Source of the DNA: Armatimonadota bacterium
GTDB taxonomy: Bacteria; Armatimonadota; UBA5829
Reading direction: 5' to 3'
Assembly: GCA_026415535.1 (NCBI GenBank)
Contig: JAOAGX010000012.1
Location: 3,965-17,413 of the forward strand
DNA length: 13,449 bases
Both the position numbers and the translations under genes were made by a program. The notes beneath the pieces were generated by a model. The model did not search any database. It was not told the DNA's origin and saw nothing but the letters and a program-made list of their open reading frames with translations. Below, one piece after another: positions 7,133-13,337 of the stretch (the first letter of the stretch is position 1; each line of letters starts with the position of its first letter).

Positions 7133-7876
7133 TCAGTGATGCTCCTCGTGGCCAGATATGGCCACTGTTATATAAATCGTCACTAGCATCGAAAAAACAA
7201 GTGCCTGAACGAAGCTAGTGAATATTGCGAATATGAGCATTGGAAACTGCAATGGGACAAGAAACTTGCCAAGCACACTGGTCACGATCAAAATGATGAT
7301 TGCTATGACCATATCCTCGCCAAATATGTTTCCAAAAAGCCTAATGGAAAGCGAAAGCGGCCTAGCCAGTTCACCTATTAGGTGTATCGGCAGCATCAAC
7401 GGCGCAAGAGCCAACGGCTCGCCCATAAAGTGCTTCAAATAATTTACCAAGCCTTGCTTGCGAATTCCGTAGAACTGAACTATCAGGAATGCGACAATCG
7501 CAAGGGAAACGGTTGTGTTGATATTGGCAGTCGGACTGGTCAGACCCGGAATCAGACCTAGTAAGTTTAAACAGAGGATGAAGATAAAGAAGGTGCCGAT
7601 GATGGGTGTAAGTGTTTTCGCCTCTTCACCCACAATTCCTCGCACGAAAGAATCGAGAGAGGTCACACAAAACTCAAGGAATGTCTGTAACTTGCCGGGA
7701 TTTCGAGTTCTCAGCCTAGGCCGAGCCAATATCACAATGGCCGACAAGACTAGCACTACCAAGAAAGTCTCCGGCACAACTTCGGGCAGCCAATCTGGCA
7801 ATATTTTGTAGTGGTAAAGCCAGTGAAGCCACGTGCCGTGTTCCAGCCCGTTGCCGTGTCCCTGTCCGTGTTCCAA
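7133..7876 (-). CDS. atpB: ATP synthase F0 subunit a
   Basis: Subunit a provides the two ion half-channels against the c-ring. The 247-residue protein has several membrane helices. The essential arginine is Arg179 in ELARPLSLSIRLFGNIFGED (169-188), a strongly conserved family motif. NLLGLIPG (104-111) is another typical segment. The start is a TTG at 7876 with AAGGAG 6 nt upstream, and no other in-frame start exists before the conserved region. The atpI stop overlaps that binding site. The first 22 residues are rich in His and Gly (MEHGQGHGNGLEHG), with an internal sequence duplication, and the tail ends GHEEHH. Such His-rich ends are not needed for the known mechanism. Identity is secure. 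Confidence 0.97.
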   Translation of the reverse strand: MEHGQGHGNGLEHGTWLHWLYHYKILPDWLPEVVPETFLVVLVLSAIVILARPRLRTRNPGKLQTFLEFCVTSLDSFVRGIVGEEAKTLTPIIGTFFIFILCLNLLGLIPGLTSPTANINTTVSLAIVAFLIVQFYGIRKQGLVNYLKHFMGEPLALAPLMLPIHLIGELARPLSLSIRLFGNIFGEDMVIAIIILIVTSVLGKFLVPLQFPMLIFAIFTSFVQALVFSMLVTIYITVAISGHEEHH

Positions 7877-7886
7877 AACGCTCTCC

Positions 7887-8273
7887 TTAGCGTCTGACGA
7901 TGAGAATTCCCAGCGCCTTTAGGACAATTACGGCCTGAGTCAGAATGACTCCCGCACAGAAGGCGGCTATTGCTTCAAAGCTCCTGCCTCCTATCAGGAC
8001 TAATCCGACCAGAACCAACAGTATTATCGGCAATTTGGCAGCGGAAAATCTAGCGAAATCTCTTCGGGAATATTTGCTCCCGGGCACAAAGTATCGATTC
8101 GCTAATTGCTCAAACCCTCGCAGCACCCCGATAGACAGTGCCGATCCAACTGTCCAACCAGCAGCCGCCGGCAACCCGCCCAAGTTCCAAGAGACCAGCG
8201 TCCCTATCGCCCACAGAAAGGCGCTTGTTCTATAAACGCGCCCAAGGAATCCTTCGTCAATCCCCGTTTCCAC
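7887..8273 (-). CDS. atpI: ATP synthase subunit I (AtpI-type small membrane protein)
   Basis: This 128-residue protein has about four hydrophobic segments: roughly 15-35, 38-52, 78-97 and 99-125. It lies immediately upstream of atpB, the classical position of AtpI, which is known to help assemble c-rings and to interact with subunit c. Little beyond hydrophobicity is conserved in this family, so the call rests on length, topology and position. The start is a GTG at 8273 inside the last codons of atpZ (17-nt overlap), preceded by GGGTGA, so translation is probably coupled. A cytoplasmic charged loop (SKYSRRDFARFSAAK) separates helices two and three. No enzyme motif was seen. Confidence 0.8.
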   Translation of the reverse strand: METGIDEGFLGRVYRTSAFLWAIGTLVSWNLGGLPAAAGWTVGSALSIGVLRGFEQLANRYFVPGSKYSRRDFARFSAAKLPIILLVLVGLVLIGGRSFEAIAAFCAGVILTQAVIVLKALGILIVRR

Positions 8274-8484
8274 GGCTCACCCGAATCAGTATTCTTACCG
8301 ATTCATAAAGCCCCGAAGCCAGCCCAACCAGAGTCAATAAGACCGCCAGCCAGGGCCTAGTGCCACACCTACTATCAAGCCAAAATCCAAGACCCAGGCC
8401 GACTAACGAGGATACAAGAATTAGCACGGGAATAGACCATACTTGCACCGCTATCCGTATCCATTGATAGTTCGACCAGGCCAC
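8257..8484 (-). CDS. atpZ: AtpZ-type small membrane protein, first gene of the atp operon
   Basis: This 75-residue protein has two membrane helices (about 14-36 and 44-65). Between them is GLGLGFWLDSRCGTRPWLAV, matching the AtpZ/Gca1-type pattern G(L)G..LD...GT.PW. Members of this family lie at the head of atp operons. They are proposed to act with AtpI in divalent cation transport or rotor assembly. The GTG start at 8484 is supported by an in-frame TGA three codons upstream and a nearby AAGG. It is the first gene after the operon promoter, with a short leader of about 26 nt. Sequence and position together make the call firm. Confidence 0.85.
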   Translation of the reverse strand: MAWSNYQWIRIAVQVWSIPVLILVSSLVGLGLGFWLDSRCGTRPWLAVLLTLVGLASGLYESVRILIRVSRGNGD

Positions 8485-8517
8485 GTACCTTCACATCCTC
8501 AAGCATCATCGCGCATG

Positions 8518-8547
8518 ATAATAGCACGGGCCTAATGGACGGGTCAA
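8518..8547 (-). promoter_or_regulatory. Extended -10 promoter of the atp operon
   Basis: On the minus strand TTGACC (8547-8542) and TATTAT (8523-8518) are separated by 18 nt, with TGC directly before the -10 (an extended -10). Transcription would start near 8511, giving a leader of about 26 nt before the atpZ GTG. This is a good sigma70-type match. Confidence 0.7.
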
Positions 8548-8575
8548 TTGGCAAGGTTACAGTCTCAACAGCAAA

Positions 8576-8588
8576 TAGAGTTGCTCTA
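8576..8588. promoter_or_regulatory. Perfect inverted repeat overlapping a -35 element
   Basis: TAGAG-TTG-CTCTA is a perfect 5-bp-arm inverted repeat. Its centre is the start of the -35 element of the GCS2-gene promoter, so a dimeric regulator bound here would block RNA polymerase. Arms of five bases could arise by chance, so the operator reading is tentative. Confidence 0.3.
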
Positions 8589-8609
8589 CCTTACATAGTC
8601 TGATATAAT
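8581..8609 (+). promoter_or_regulatory. Extended -10 promoter of the GCS2-psd operon (leaderless start)
   Basis: TTGCTC (8581-8586) and a perfect TATAAT (8604-8609) are 17 nt apart, with TGA directly before the -10, forming an extended -10. The ATG of the next gene begins 10 nt after the -10, so transcription would start at or only a few bases before the start codon. No Shine-Dalgarno site fits in that space. Confidence 0.75.
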
Positions 8610-8619
8610 CGGACTCGCG

Positions 8620-9603
8620 ATGCCAAGGTTTGGGATCGAGGAAGAGGTGTTCATCACCGAACCGGAGCGGCCTACGATCCGGTCGCTTTATTACCTCGCA
8701 AGACTACTAGCGCGGAATCCTGTCTTCTACTACACCCACTCAGCACATAATTTTACCCGCGGAAAAGACCTTAAGGAAGGCTTGATGAGCGGAGTCGAGA
8801 TATCCACGGCGATCTACGAAGACCCTGATTTGGTCGTGGACGATCTCGCACATCGGCGAGCTGACCTGGCTGCCGTTACATCGGGTTTGATAGTGCCGGT
8901 TGGTCACCTGTTGGACATCGACACTCCGACCAACACCTGTGCTGTCCACATCCACATTAGCGGAATCTCGGACAGGCAACGGGTTTACAGCAACCTGATT
9001 CATTTCTTGCCCATCCTGCCACTCTTCACAATCAATTCGCCGATGGTAGCGGGACGTTATTTTGGTCAGTCGTATCGAATGTCTAGCTCATTCGCAATCG
9101 GACCGATAAGGAATGACTGGACGGTGCGTTTCCAAGATGTGATTCTATCGAAGCGGCTAAAAACTATCGAGCTGCGTGTCTGTGATCCGTGTTGGAACCT
9201 CGATCGGGTGCGGTATCTGGTGCGTGCTGTTGCTGCCATTGCTTCACTAGACGAGACGCTCGATCCAGCAGTCGAAACCTACAACACGCTGCGAAATGAA
9301 ATATGTCGGAGAGGATTGCTTGAAGAGACTGCACATTTGGCAGAGGAACTTCAGTCACTCGTGGATTTTCCTATGGAAATGCTCACACGAACCGCGTCTG
9401 ATGAGCTGTACGAGGCTTACAAGGCTGGAGGCCTCCTAGCCGCCTACAGTGCGCTCGACAATGGATATCGCAATGGAATATTCAAACCTAGAGAAGTTCC
9501 GATAAAACGCAAGTCGCACATCGGCGCAGGTATGTTAGGTTTCGCAGGATATTTTGTTCCTCGTCTTCCGTTCTACGCTTTCAAGGGCCTGCGAGAAATG
9601 TGA
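8620..9603 (+). CDS. Glutamate-cysteine ligase family 2 (GCS2/YbdK-type) carboxylate-amine ligase
   Basis: Members of this family activate a carboxylate with ATP and join it to an amine, as in gamma-glutamylcysteine formation. The 327-residue protein opens with FGIEEEVFITEP (4-15), the family's Mg-ATP-binding acidic motif. GVEISTAIYEDPD (58-70), CAVHIHISG (107-115), NDWTVRFQDV (165-174) and TIELRVCDP (182-190) also match conserved family segments. The start at 8620 is fixed by the FGIEEE motif at residue 4, which leaves no room for a later start. It is shorter than YbdK (about 370). Beyond about residue 280 it has a basic and then hydrophobic tail (GAGMLGFAGYFVPRLPFYAF) that could touch membrane. 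Its partner, 3 nt downstream, encodes a phosphatidylserine decarboxylase-type protein. The actual substrates cannot be read from sequence. Confidence 0.85.
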   Translation: MPRFGIEEEVFITEPERPTIRSLYYLARLLARNPVFYYTHSAHNFTRGKDLKEGLMSGVEISTAIYEDPDLVVDDLAHRRADLAAVTSGLIVPVGHLLDIDTPTNTCAVHIHISGISDRQRVYSNLIHFLPILPLFTINSPMVAGRYFGQSYRMSSSFAIGPIRNDWTVRFQDVILSKRLKTIELRVCDPCWNLDRVRYLVRAVAAIASLDETLDPAVETYNTLRNEICRRGLLEETAHLAEELQSLVDFPMEMLTRTASDELYEAYKAGGLLAAYSALDNGYRNGIFKPREVPIKRKSHIGAGMLGFAGYFVPRLPFYAFKGLREM

Positions 9604-9606
9604 GTA

Positions 9607-10368
9607 GTGACAAACGCGATGGTCTATTTCTTCATACTGTTCGCGATAGTTGCCATCTGGCTGAGTGCACTTTGGTTTCTGAGAAAAGTGTGGTTCTATC
9701 GAGATCCGCCGCGCGCACCGGAATCCAACGAACGAGGCGCAATAGTCGCTCCGGCAGACGGACGAATCGTTTACATCAAGCAGGTCAAACGCGGCGTCGT
9801 GGTGTCAGAAAAACTCGGACAGAAGATCCTATTGCCTGAGATAACTGGGTACAGAACACCTGAAGCAAACGGTTGGTCAATTGGTATATATATGTCGCCT
9901 TTGGATGTGCACTTTAACTACTGTCCCTACCCCGGCACAGTCGAAAAAATACATCGCACCAGCGCTAAGTTCAACCTACCTATGCTCGACTTATGGGAAT
10001 ACGTAAAGGTAGTCTGGTTGAGAAGGATGGTGGATATGTTCGCGCGCAGGTACCATCTGGAAAACGAGCGCAATACCATCTTCCTAGACTGCGATGGACT
10101 CAAGATGGCTGTAGTATTGATCGCCGATAAGTTCGTCTCAAAGATCAAGTGTTTCGTTTCAGAAGGGCAGAAGCTGCGTCAATCCGAAAAGATAGGCTTT
10201 ATCGAGCGCGGAAGCCAGGTCGACCTGGTAATCCTGGCCGATAACATTGAGCTCAGGGCCGTCGTCAATCAGCAGGTCTACGGAGGCCAGACGGTTATTG
10301 CGCGATTTCTCAGTACACAGGAAAAACAATACACAATAGCTGACCAAGTAGCAAAGAAGGAGGCCTGA
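9607..10368 (+). CDS. psd: Phosphatidylserine decarboxylase, pyruvoyl type
   Basis: These enzymes cleave themselves to make a pyruvoyl group and decarboxylate a serine phospholipid, giving phosphatidylethanolamine at the membrane. The 253-residue protein has an N-terminal membrane segment (about 6-24). The catalytic triad candidates are Asp51 in APADGRIV, His102 in MSPLDVHFNYCPYPG, and the self-cleavage pair Gly202-Ser203 in GFIERGSQVDLVI. Cleavage would give an alpha chain of 51 residues. NERN (153-156) also fits the short bacterial type. The segment between residues 118 and 152 (LDLWEYVKVVWLRRMVDMF) looks longer than usual. The GTG at 9607 follows the GCS2 stop by 3 nt, so the genes are co-transcribed; an ATG at 9619 is an alternative start. 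No phosphatidylserine synthase gene is in the window, so a non-standard substrate remains possible. Confidence 0.9.
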   Translation: MTNAMVYFFILFAIVAIWLSALWFLRKVWFYRDPPRAPESNERGAIVAPADGRIVYIKQVKRGVVVSEKLGQKILLPEITGYRTPEANGWSIGIYMSPLDVHFNYCPYPGTVEKIHRTSAKFNLPMLDLWEYVKVVWLRRMVDMFARRYHLENERNTIFLDCDGLKMAVVLIADKFVSKIKCFVSEGQKLRQSEKIGFIERGSQVDLVILADNIELRAVVNQQVYGGQTVIARFLSTQEKQYTIADQVAKKEA

Positions 10369-10373
10369 CCCGA

Positions 10374-10404
10374 AGAGAGATTCTTCACTTCGCTCAGAAT
10401 AACG
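10374..10404. repeat. Dispersed-type intergenic repeat (SEESLF family)
   Basis: The segment containing GATTCTTCACTTCGCTCAG translates on the minus strand as YSERSEESLF. From recall, this string is widely found in bacterial intergenic regions as a repeat family and is often wrongly annotated as protein. It begins only 6 nt after the psd stop. Function unknown. Confidence 0.55.
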
Positions 10405-10447
10405 ATGAAAGTGACGATTCAGAAGAGCTTCGTGAAACCGAAGTATT

Positions 10448-10552
10448 GGCCAATAACGTAACGGATGTTGTAAGGCTGCCAACACAAGCAAACGGACTGT
10501 CGAGCAGGCTGGTTCGTCTTGACCGATAACGTAACCGAGGTTGCAAAGCTGC
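10448..10552. repeat. Imperfect 32-nt direct repeat, two copies, 73-nt period
   Basis: Copies at 10448-10479 and 10521-10552 match at 26 of 32 positions and share the core ATAACGTAAC followed by a diverged GGTTG-type segment and GCTGC. An AAGCA also follows both at similar distance. They lie in the 292-nt spacer between psd and the next gene. No coding role is apparent, because each frame through them is broken. Confidence 0.6.
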
Positions 10553-10603
10553 GGATCAAGCAGCACTCCGAAATATGACGATAGCCGTCGCAAGTACGGC
10601 TAA

Positions 10604-10609
10604 TATAAT
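10604..10609 (+). promoter_or_regulatory. Possible -10 element before the small coiled-coil gene
   Basis: A perfect TATAAT lies 51 nt before the ATG at 10661, but no acceptable -35 lies 16-18 nt upstream. It is a plausible promoter for the coiled-coil gene and the glycosyltransferase gene, weakly supported. Confidence 0.35.
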
Positions 10610-10618
10610 CTGCGCACG

Positions 10619-10642
10619 TATAGCTGCACCTATAGCTGAACG
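10619..10642. repeat. 12-nt tandem duplication in a leader
   Basis: TATAGCTGCACC is followed directly by TATAGCTGAACG (10 of 12 identical). It lies between the TATAAT at 10604 and the start at 10661, so it would be in the 5' leader of the transcript. Confidence 0.5.
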
Positions 10643-10660
10643 AGTATTTAGGTAACGCAA

Positions 10661-11056
10661 ATGGCTAGAGTAGGTTGTTTGTTGGCTGTTGTTGTTCTGC
10701 TGGTAGTTGCCTGGGACCAGTTTCGGATCGAGCAGATGCGCAAAGAAATTGCTCGTATATCAGGCAAGGTGCATGTGCAGAACAAGAAAGGTAAAGCCAA
10801 TTCCGACCTTGTAACCGCACTTGCAAATACGGAACGTCATACCCGCCGTGCGAGAGAGCTCATACGCAAGAAGCGAACGGCGGAAGCGATGGCCGAACTT
10901 GATAGGGCGCTTGAAAGTTTGAAGTCGGCGAACGCCGTTTCTACAGACATAGTGGGCGATACCGCGGACTTCCTTGGAACTGCCCGCGACCGAGCCGTCA
11001 AGATTTTTCAGGACACTTGGAAGGAGATATCCGAGCAGGCCAAGCCAAAGAAATAG
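10661..11056 (+). CDS. Small membrane-anchored coiled-coil protein of unknown function
   Basis: I do not recognise this 131-residue protein. It has an N-terminal hydrophobic helix (GCLLAVVVLLVVAW, 5-18) and then a long charged helical region. Residues 19-45 and 51-92 are alternately basic and acidic (for example NTERHTRRARELIRKKRTAE and MAELDRALESLKSAN), typical of coiled coil. A second helix-like part (95-125) ends in a lysine-rich tail. The layout predicts a short anchor with a helical domain on one side of the membrane. The ATG at 10661 has only a weak TTTAGGT upstream. It is followed 77 nt later by the glycosyltransferase gene on the same strand, and the two may share a transcript. No enzyme motif or conserved cysteine is present. 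Confidence 0.8.
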   Translation: MARVGCLLAVVVLLVVAWDQFRIEQMRKEIARISGKVHVQNKKGKANSDLVTALANTERHTRRARELIRKKRTAEAMAELDRALESLKSANAVSTDIVGDTADFLGTARDRAVKIFQDTWKEISEQAKPKK

Positions 11057-11133
11057 AGGTTGATTGTTGGGAGTTCGAGTTGCCCGGACTCGGCTTATGC
11101 ATTTGGCTGTATAAATAATAAGTAGTTACTAAA

Positions 11134-11781
11134 GTGAAAACCGCAGCAATAGTGCCCGCATACAACGAGAGAGATCGGATAACAGCCGTGCTTGATGCAA
11201 TCAAGCAGGCCAAGCTGGTGAACGAGATCGTGGTGGTGAGCGACGGTTCAACCGACGGAACTTACGAACTCGTCGCGTCCGATCCGACCATAAAAGCCAT
11301 CAAGCTTGATTCGAACCACGGAAAAGGCGGCGCGATGAAGGCAGGAGCGGAAAGCACCGATGCCGATCTGGTGCTTTTTCTTGACGCCGACCTTATTGGC
11401 ATGGACGGCGCGAAGGTAGATTCCATCATAAGACCGGTTGCTGAGCAACGAGTCGATATGGCTATCGGCGTGTTCAAAAAAGGGCGCAGCGCAACCGATC
11501 TTGCCCAGTTTCTCACACCTTATATATCTGGCCAACGTGCTATGAAACGCGAGGTCTTTCTCGCTATCCCACAAATCGACACCGTGCGATCCGGGGTGGA
11601 AACCGCGATCACGCGTTACTTTCGACACCACGGTCTAAAAGTCGAACGCGTGACGCTCCATGGATGCACACATTATATGAAAGAAGAAAAACTGGGTGTT
11701 ATAAAAGGCTTTGCATCACGCCTTCGCATGTACGTTGACATAGGAAAGATTTTGCTGGATGGAAGGCGGTTTAAGAGGTAA
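11134..11781 (+). CDS. Family 2 glycosyltransferase (soluble GT-A fold)
   Basis: This enzyme should transfer a sugar from a nucleotide-sugar donor. The 215-residue protein shows the GT-A order: VPAYNE (7-12), SDGSTDGT (36-43), the GKGGAMKAG segment (63-71) and the metal-binding DAD (84-86), followed by SGQRAM (132-137). It lacks membrane helices, unlike dolichol- or undecaprenyl-phosphate transferases that carry them, so it is probably cytosolic or membrane-associated. The acceptor cannot be told; polyprenyl phosphate, a lipid or a cell-wall precursor are all possible. The start is a GTG at 11134 with no Shine-Dalgarno site and an A/T-rich stretch (TATAAATAAT) just upstream. The stop lies 30 nt from the convergent zinc-ribbon gene. 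Confidence 0.88.
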   Translation: MKTAAIVPAYNERDRITAVLDAIKQAKLVNEIVVVSDGSTDGTYELVASDPTIKAIKLDSNHGKGGAMKAGAESTDADLVLFLDADLIGMDGAKVDSIIRPVAEQRVDMAIGVFKKGRSATDLAQFLTPYISGQRAMKREVFLAIPQIDTVRSGVETAITRYFRHHGLKVERVTLHGCTHYMKEEKLGVIKGFASRLRMYVDIGKILLDGRRFKR

Positions 11782-11811
11782 TCTCTCCGCTAAGTACACC
11801 AACCTCTCGTC

Positions 11812-12597
11812 TCACCTACCGCTATTCGAAGGAGGATAAGTCCGAAAACTGCCCGAGCCTGGCTTTACCGCACCACCGAATGCCTTTTTGATTGCGCGCT
11901 GGAGAGTGCCAATCATGTCGATCTTCCACTGACCTTCTTCCTTCACGAGCAACATCTCCTGTCTCGCATCAAACCCCGCTGGAATCTTACTTTTGTCGCA
12001 TGGCTCATAGGTGACGACTGCCGTACTCTTATCAGCGCCTAGGTAAGTAGTGGTCAATATTTTGACGCTTGGAACCTCGACTTCGCTCTTGGCAGCTATT
12101 TTTGCACCAATTTCGAGGCCCCGTGAGAACCCCGGCCAGTTAAGTGTATTTTGACTGAGACAGGACTTCATCTTTTCGACATCGTGGCTTGCTTGCGCAG
12201 CTGTGAACCGAAGGACAACCTCGCCCGGGTTTGGAGGTCTCAAGAAAAACCACCAGCCCGATCCTCCGCCAGCAGCCAGCAAAATCAATATAAATACGAA
12301 CGCGCCGAAGCCGAAGCCCTGTTTCGCAGGCACCCTGCGTTCGCGATATGTAGATACAGGTCTTGTAGGTCCAACAACACTACCTACAGGCGGTCCGTAT
12401 GGTGATTGCGGCGTCTCAGTCGACGAAGCCCGAGGTTGCGACGAGCGAGGCGTGACAGGCTTAGAAGGCGGAACAGCTATAGGTTCGTTTGTACTTTCCC
12501 TCAGTTCGGCGTTGTCCAGCGAAGCGTAGCAACTTGAGCAGGACTCGTTTGCCTCTTTGTTCTCCGAGCCACACTTCGGACATATTTTCACCTTCAT
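11812..12597 (-). CDS. Zinc-ribbon membrane protein with an extracytoplasmic NTF2-like domain
   Basis: The 261-residue protein starts with a zinc ribbon (CPKCG at 6-10 and CSSC at 20-23). A proline/serine/threonine-rich linker (about 30-92) and one membrane helix (96-119, GFGFGAFVFILILLAAGGGS then WWFFL) follow. The C-terminal region (about 123-240) has the look of an NTF2-like DUF4878-type domain: an entry helix VVLRFTAAQASHDVEKMKS, strands such as STAVVTYEP, and the closing EMLLVKEEGQWKIDMIG. The N-terminus is probably cytosolic and the C-terminal domain outside. Proteins of this layout are widespread and mostly uncharacterised; a binding or envelope role is a guess. A GAAGGG lies about 12 nt before the ATG. 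It is convergent with the glycosyltransferase gene. Confidence 0.8.
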   Translation of the reverse strand: MKVKICPKCGSENKEANESCSSCYASLDNAELRESTNEPIAVPPSKPVTPRSSQPRASSTETPQSPYGPPVGSVVGPTRPVSTYRERRVPAKQGFGFGAFVFILILLAAGGGSGWWFFLRPPNPGEVVLRFTAAQASHDVEKMKSCLSQNTLNWPGFSRGLEIGAKIAAKSEVEVPSVKILTTTYLGADKSTAVVTYEPCDKSKIPAGFDARQEMLLVKEEGQWKIDMIGTLQRAIKKAFGGAVKPGSGSFRTYPPSNSGR

Positions 12598-12615
12598 CGC
12601 AGATTCATTCCCTTC

Positions 12616-12644
12616 AAGCAGGCCCGAAGAACAAAGCAGGCCCG
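12616..12644. repeat. 11-nt direct repeat upstream of the zinc-ribbon gene
   Basis: AAGCAGGCCCG occurs at 12616-12626 and again at 12634-12644, an 18-nt period. It lies just upstream of the zinc-ribbon gene start and could be a regulator site or a simple duplication. Confidence 0.4.
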
Positions 12645-12686
12645 TGTCAAATGTGATAAGTAGTTATTCAGCGGGCCCAAATATCC

Positions 12687-12707
12687 TTTTTCTAATTTTT
12701 AGAAAAA
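12687..12707. promoter_or_regulatory. A/T-rich perfect inverted repeat
   Basis: TTTTTCTAA and TTAGAAAAA flank a 3-nt loop, a 9-bp perfect inverted repeat between the zinc-ribbon gene and the peroxiredoxin gene. It might act as a weak terminator for the peroxiredoxin transcript or as an operator. The stem is almost all A/T, so it would be weak as RNA. Confidence 0.35.
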
Positions 12708-12807
12708 TACGTTGTCGATATAAGCACGTGACCAGCAACTTTCCCACGAAGACACTTATTATCGCGGGTTGCGCCGACTAACAGAAACAAGCCCACCACT
12801 TCGTTTG

Positions 12808-13272
12808 CTAGAGCGTCTTGACAAAATCCAAAACCTCATCTATATGCCCTTCGACCTTTACATTCGGCCAAACTTTGCGCACAATCCCGTCCTTGTCAAT
12901 CGCAAACGTTGTTCTCTCTACTCCGAGGAAAGTTTTGCCGTACATGCTCTTTTCCTTAAGAACACCATAGGCTGTGGAAACAGTCTTTTGCTCGTCGGAC
13001 AGTAGTGGGAAAAGTAAGTTATGCTTAGCAGCAAACTTCTCGTGGCTCTCGATGCTGTCGGTGCTAACTCCGAGTATCACAGCTCCCACAGCCTCAAATT
13101 CGGACATCACATCGCGAAACGAGCATGCCTCTTTTGTGCACCCTGGCGTATCATCTTTCGGGTAGAAGTAAAGCACAACGTTTTTCTTTCCTCTGAAGTC
13201 GGCAAGAGATACGGTCCTGCCACCGGTTGCCGGTAGAGTGAATTCCGGCGCCTTTTGTCCTTCCTCAACCAT
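12808..13272 (-). CDS. bcp: Peroxiredoxin, Bcp/PrxQ type (thioredoxin-dependent peroxidase)
   Basis: This enzyme reduces hydroperoxides using thioredoxin. The 154-residue protein has the thioredoxin-like fold, with GQKAPEFTLPATGG (5-18), KNVVLYFYPKDDTPGCTKEA (30-49) and GVSTDSIESHEKFA. The peroxidatic Cys45 lies in PGCTKEAC, and Cys50 sits five residues later as the resolving cysteine, the two-cysteine PrxQ layout. GVERTTFAIDKDG near the C-terminus carries the conserved Arg. It starts at an ATG at 13272 behind a near-perfect AAAGGAGG, spaced 8 nt, so it is probably well translated. It likely has its own promoter at 13308-13334. Length and motifs match the family, and I see no anomaly. Confidence 0.96.
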   Translation of the reverse strand: MVEEGQKAPEFTLPATGGRTVSLADFRGKKNVVLYFYPKDDTPGCTKEACSFRDVMSEFEAVGAVILGVSTDSIESHEKFAAKHNLLFPLLSDEQKTVSTAYGVLKEKSMYGKTFLGVERTTFAIDKDGIVRKVWPNVKVEGHIDEVLDFVKTL

Positions 13273-13307
13273 ATTTGATGCCTCCTTTGGCTAATAGCAG
13301 CCCAACA

Positions 13308-13334
13308 ATTGTACCCGGTTACTCAACCAGTCAA
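13308..13334 (-). promoter_or_regulatory. Probable bcp promoter
   Basis: On the minus strand TTGACT (13334-13329) and TACAAT (13313-13308) are separated by 15 nt, shorter than optimal. They directly follow the terminator hairpin and would give a leader of about 29 nt. Confidence 0.45.
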
Positions 13335-13337
13335 ACA

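Noticed and set aside
10405..10461. 18-codon ATG frame in the psd spacer
   Set aside because: No ribosome binding site in place, and it ends inside the first 32-nt repeat; likely chance.
10448..10552. Possible two-unit CRISPR remnant
   Set aside because: Only two imperfect copies, a spacer near 41 nt and no cas genes nearby; a dispersed repeat is more likely.
10159..10593. 144-codon minus-strand frame across the psd end and the spacer
   Set aside because: It runs antisense to the well-supported psd C-terminus and through two repeat families; the repeats explain its open length.
11110..11119. TATAAATAAT before the glycosyltransferase gene as a promoter
   Set aside because: A -10-like string exists but no -35 lies at an acceptable distance; read-through from the upstream gene is as likely.
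12595..12607. Four-codon leader frame overlapping the zinc-ribbon gene start
   Set aside because: The purine-rich site is too close to its ATG to drive initiation, and nothing suggests attenuation.
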